From Nitrospinota bacterium (GTDB lineage Bacteria > UBA8248 > JACPRG01): a stretch of DNA of 8,020 bases. Below the pieces are notes generated by a model. It saw only the letters and a list, made by a program, of their open reading frames with translations, ran no database searches and had not been told where the DNA came from. Positions within the stretch are counted from its first letter, which is position 1. Each line of letters opens with the position of its first letter. The stretch lies in NCBI GenBank assembly GCA_030740135.1, contig JASLXW010000171.1, positions 1-8,020 on the forward strand, read 5' to 3'. Position numbers and translations under genes: made by a program. Of the stretch, positions 6,727-8,020 are shown in pieces.

Positions 6727-6808
6727 GCCTGGGGTGGGGGTGAGGTTGGCTAACCCAGTTGTCCCCGGCCAAAGGAACAATTTCTTGCGAAAGTTTTCGA
6801 GGGGGGGA

Positions 6809-6843
6809 TTGGGGGGGGACAGTTTTCAAAATGTCCCCCCCAA
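6809..6843 (-). terminator. Long G/C stem-loop after gatC, possible terminator
   Basis: TTGGGGGGGGACA (6809-6821) and TGTCCCCCCCAA (6832-6843) pair over 12 bp with one bulged G. Inner TTTT and AAAA can add four more pairs. It starts about 12 nt after the gatC stop codon on the minus strand. No U-run follows, so it may act as a 3' stabiliser or a Rho-assisted end rather than a standard intrinsic terminator. Confidence 0.45.
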
Positions 6844-6855
6844 GGTTCTCGCTCT

Positions 6856-7143
6856 CTACTCGATAACCTTCGGCACCTTATAGTGGCCGTGGTCGGACGA
6901 CGGGGCGAGGGAGAGAAAATCCTCTTTCGGCAGCGGGCTTCGGACCTCATCCTCCCGGTAGACATTCTCCATCGGGAGAACCGTCGTGACCGGCTCGACG
7001 CCTTCGGTGTCCACTTCGTTGAGCAAGTCCATGTACCCCAGAATGTTCGCGAGCTGGTCCTGGAAGCGTTCCCGCTCCTCGTCCGAGAATTGCAGCCGCG
7101 CGAGCTGGGCGACGTGTTCGATTTGTTCTTTTGTGAGGTTCAT
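6856..7143 (-). CDS. gatC: Asp-tRNA(Asn)/Glu-tRNA(Gln) amidotransferase subunit C
   Basis: Small subunit of the GatCAB complex, which converts Asp-tRNA(Asn) and Glu-tRNA(Gln) to Asn- and Gln-tRNA in bacteria lacking the direct synthetases; GatC wraps around and steadies GatA and GatB. The protein has 95 residues, the normal length. The start MNLTKEQIEHVAQLARLQFS, the LANILGYMDLLNEVDTEGVEP segment (31-51) and the C-terminal PVTTVLPMENVYREDEVRSP with HYKVPKVIE are the family signature. The ATG at 7143 is the standard start, though no good Shine-Dalgarno site precedes it. In most genomes gatC is followed by gatA, often with gatB. Here the next bases are a hairpin-rich spacer and then an unrelated operon, so gatA and gatB must lie elsewhere. 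Confidence 0.95.
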   Translation of the reverse strand: MNLTKEQIEHVAQLARLQFSDEERERFQDQLANILGYMDLLNEVDTEGVEPVTTVLPMENVYREDEVRSPLPKEDFLSLAPSSDHGHYKVPKVIE

Positions 7144-7174
7144 GGCTGGTGGCCCGTCATGCAGTGTTGCCGAT

Positions 7175-7180
7175 AGTATA
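7175..7180 (-). promoter_or_regulatory. Possible -10 box upstream of gatC
   Basis: TATACT on the minus strand lies 32 bases before the gatC ATG, in the 74-bp gap after the toxin gene. No convincing -35 hexamer was found at the usual spacing, so gatC might instead be read through from the toxin-antitoxin genes. Confidence 0.25.
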
Positions 7181-7217
7181 GCGATCTGGGGACGAGGCGA
7201 TCAGCAGCATCGCTTTG

Positions 7218-7523
7218 TTATGCACCGCCTCCGAGCTTCCTCAGGTCGAGAAGCCGTGCGCCGTGGTGTACGGTAACGATTTGAACCTCGTCTTCGCGAA
7301 TGCGGTAGATCAGACGATAGTTGTCCAGAATGATCTCCCGAATGTCCTCGATGTCCAGTCCCGGCACTACTCTCCCGGAGCGTGGATGGTCTACGAGTCG
7401 GTCTGTGGCACGGAAGGCTCGGTCGGCGAACACTGCAGCTACCTGGGGCGCGTCCCGGGCAATGAAAAGACAAATCGCCTCAAGATCATCGAGAGCCTGG
7501 GGCGTCCAGCTTACTTCAGCCAT
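7218..7523 (-). CDS. ParE/RelE-superfamily toxin of a type II toxin-antitoxin pair
   Basis: Small toxin of 101 residues, normal for the ParE/RelE fold. Family features are the opening WTPQALDDLEAICLFIARDA helix region (6-25), the turn HPRSGRVVPGL (46-56), then IREIILDNYRLIYRI (61-75) and VTVHHGARLLD (83-93). The pattern SGR, IRE, YRLIYR and HxxR fits ParE-like members, which act on DNA gyrase, but RelE-like mRNA cleavage cannot be excluded by eye. The ATG at 7523 lies inside the antitoxin gene (13-nt overlap), the standard arrangement for coupled translation of such pairs. No truncation or frameshift is seen. Confidence 0.88.
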   Translation of the reverse strand: MAEVSWTPQALDDLEAICLFIARDAPQVAAVFADRAFRATDRLVDHPRSGRVVPGLDIEDIREIILDNYRLIYRIREDEVQIVTVHHGARLLDLRKLGGGA

Positions 7524-7693
7524 TTCGCCATGCGTTGGCGGGCCTCTTCCTGACTGATTAGATCCCCGCTGTCCGCCTGGCGAAGCCCCCTTTCGATCTT
7601 GTAGAGCAGATAGAGCCGCTCCATGGCATCTTCAACGCTGGCGTTGTCAGGCAGTTCCTCGATCGCCTTGAGAATCTGTTGCTTGGTTTCCAC
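7511..7693 (-). CDS. Antitoxin partner of the ParE/RelE-type toxin
   Basis: Small acidic protein, 60 residues from the GTG at 7693. That start is chosen because GGAGA lies 6 nt upstream; the GTG at 7699 has the same purine run almost touching it and would add two residues. The pattern KQQILKAIEELPDNASVEDA, then a MERLYLLYKIERGL helix (24-37), and the tail ISQEEARQRMAKWLK (46-60) matches a common family of short antitoxins found directly before ParE/RelE toxins. It would bind and neutralise the toxin and probably repress its own promoter. It is the first gene of the two-gene unit, with its last codons overlapping the toxin start. Confidence 0.85.
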   Translation of the reverse strand: METKQQILKAIEELPDNASVEDAMERLYLLYKIERGLRQADSGDLISQEEARQRMAKWLK

Positions 7694-7720
7694 GGCCACT
7701 CTCCGACTGAGACCCCGTAA

Positions 7721-7749
7721 CCTAGCACACTCCGTCCCGAACGGCTAGG
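7721..7749 (-). promoter_or_regulatory. Inverted repeat upstream of the antitoxin, possible autoregulatory operator
   Basis: CCTAG (7721-7725) and CTAGG (7745-7749) form outer arms, with CCGT (7732-7735) and ACGG (7741-7744) nested inside around CCCGA. It lies 28 bp upstream of the antitoxin GTG, where such antitoxins normally bind to repress their own genes. The promoter itself is not clear: TGCTAGGTT on the minus strand is a weak extended -10 overlapping the left arm. Confidence 0.35.
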
Positions 7750-7759
7750 CTCGCCCATA

Positions 7760-7803
7760 CCCATGCGGTGTACATAACGTCAGGCATCACCTGCCGGCAT
7801 GGG
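7760..7803. repeat. Inverted repeat CCCATGC...GCATGGG
   Basis: CCCATGC (7760-7766) and GCATGGG (7797-7803) are exact reverse complements 30 bp apart. A smaller hairpin CAGG-CATCA-CCTG (7781-7793) lies between them. It could be a second operator-like dyad of the toxin-antitoxin unit or a palindromic repeat unit. Confidence 0.35.
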
Positions 7804-7825
7804 TCGCTAGCGGAATGTCGGTGAG

Positions 7826-7852
7826 AGAAAGTCAACCCTGACCCCATTTTCT
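7826..7852 (-). repeat. GGGGTCA-type motif, possible remnant of a dispersed repeat
   Basis: On the minus strand the core reads GGGGTCAGGGTTGACTTTC, preceded by GAGAAAAT. Motifs of the form AATGGGGTCAGGNNTTGACTTT recur in intergenic DNA of several bacterial groups, often near REP-associated (IS200-like) transposases. That is recalled knowledge; no transposase gene lies in this window. The surrounding 7700-8020 stretch has no convincing gene on either strand, only the inverted repeats listed and a purine-rich run at 7871-7910. Confidence 0.3.
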
Positions 7853-8020
7853 CCACGTCCGTGCCGGCGATGGAGGATATGGGGGAGAAAGGGGGAGGAA
7901 GGAGTCGGGAGTCTTTTCTCAGGACCCCTTCGGCCGGCCGCATGAGTTATTACCGAAAGTTGTGGATTGAGGCCATGAAAAAGGCGGCGTAACCTTCCGT
8001 GTCGGAGGACAACCCACACG

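Noticed and set aside
7870..7992. Small + strand frame ending in MSYYRKLWIEAMKKAA
   Set aside because: Forty codons with no ribosome site at either ATG (7870 or 7942) and a Gly/Arg-rich first half from purine-rich DNA. Only the last 16 residues look protein-like, so I do not call it.
7807..8019. Minus-strand frame of about 70 codons at the right edge
   Set aside because: Arg/His/Pro-rich, overlaps the repeat-like region, matches no family and has no ribosome site that I can see.
1..8020. CRISPR arrays, tRNA or rRNA genes
   Set aside because: No regularly spaced direct repeats and no tRNA-like cloverleaf or rRNA segment were seen on reading both strands.

Overview
The window is GC-rich bacterial chromosomal DNA, with tightly packed genes, frequent GTG/TTG starts and G/C-rich hairpins between transcription units. 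A UbiA/UbiD pair of the type used in menaquinone synthesis, NMT1-like ABC importers, and GatC (tRNA-dependent Asn/Gln charging) would fit an anaerobic or microaerophilic member of Desulfobacterota, Nitrospirota, NC10 or a similar group. That placement is inference; no marker here fixes the taxon.

Layout, left to right. Bases 2-178 hold an open frame that enters from the left edge and that I do not recognise. A leader with a perfect 7-bp hairpin precedes an exported NMT1-type substrate-binding protein on the + strand (398-1408). A convergent spacer of about 290 bp (1409-1701) carries a long nested stem-loop. Then five minus-strand genes form a probable operon, read from right to left: UbiD-family decarboxylase (6556-5114), UbiA-family prenyltransferase (5121-4213), a second exported NMT1-type binding protein (4181-3219), an ABC ATPase (3172-2423) and an ABC permease (2439-1702). 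Two junctions overlap (8 and 17 nt) and two are short gaps (31 and 46 nt). A spacer of about 300 bp rich in inverted repeats separates this operon from gatC, which stands here without gatA or gatB. To the right are a ParE/RelE-type toxin and its antitoxin, also on the minus strand, and about 320 bp without a convincing gene but with inverted repeats and a GGGGTCA-type motif.

How the genes may work together: the UbiA and UbiD proteins would prenylate and then decarboxylate an aromatic acid, as MqnP and MqnL are thought to do late in the futalosine route to menaquinone. The co-transcribed ABC importer (periplasmic binding protein, ATPase and permease) suggests uptake of a small anionic or aromatic compound linked to that pathway. 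A second binding protein facing the operon could feed the same permease. This link between a quinone-tail module and an importer is the most interesting point in the window; its substrate cannot be read from sequence alone.
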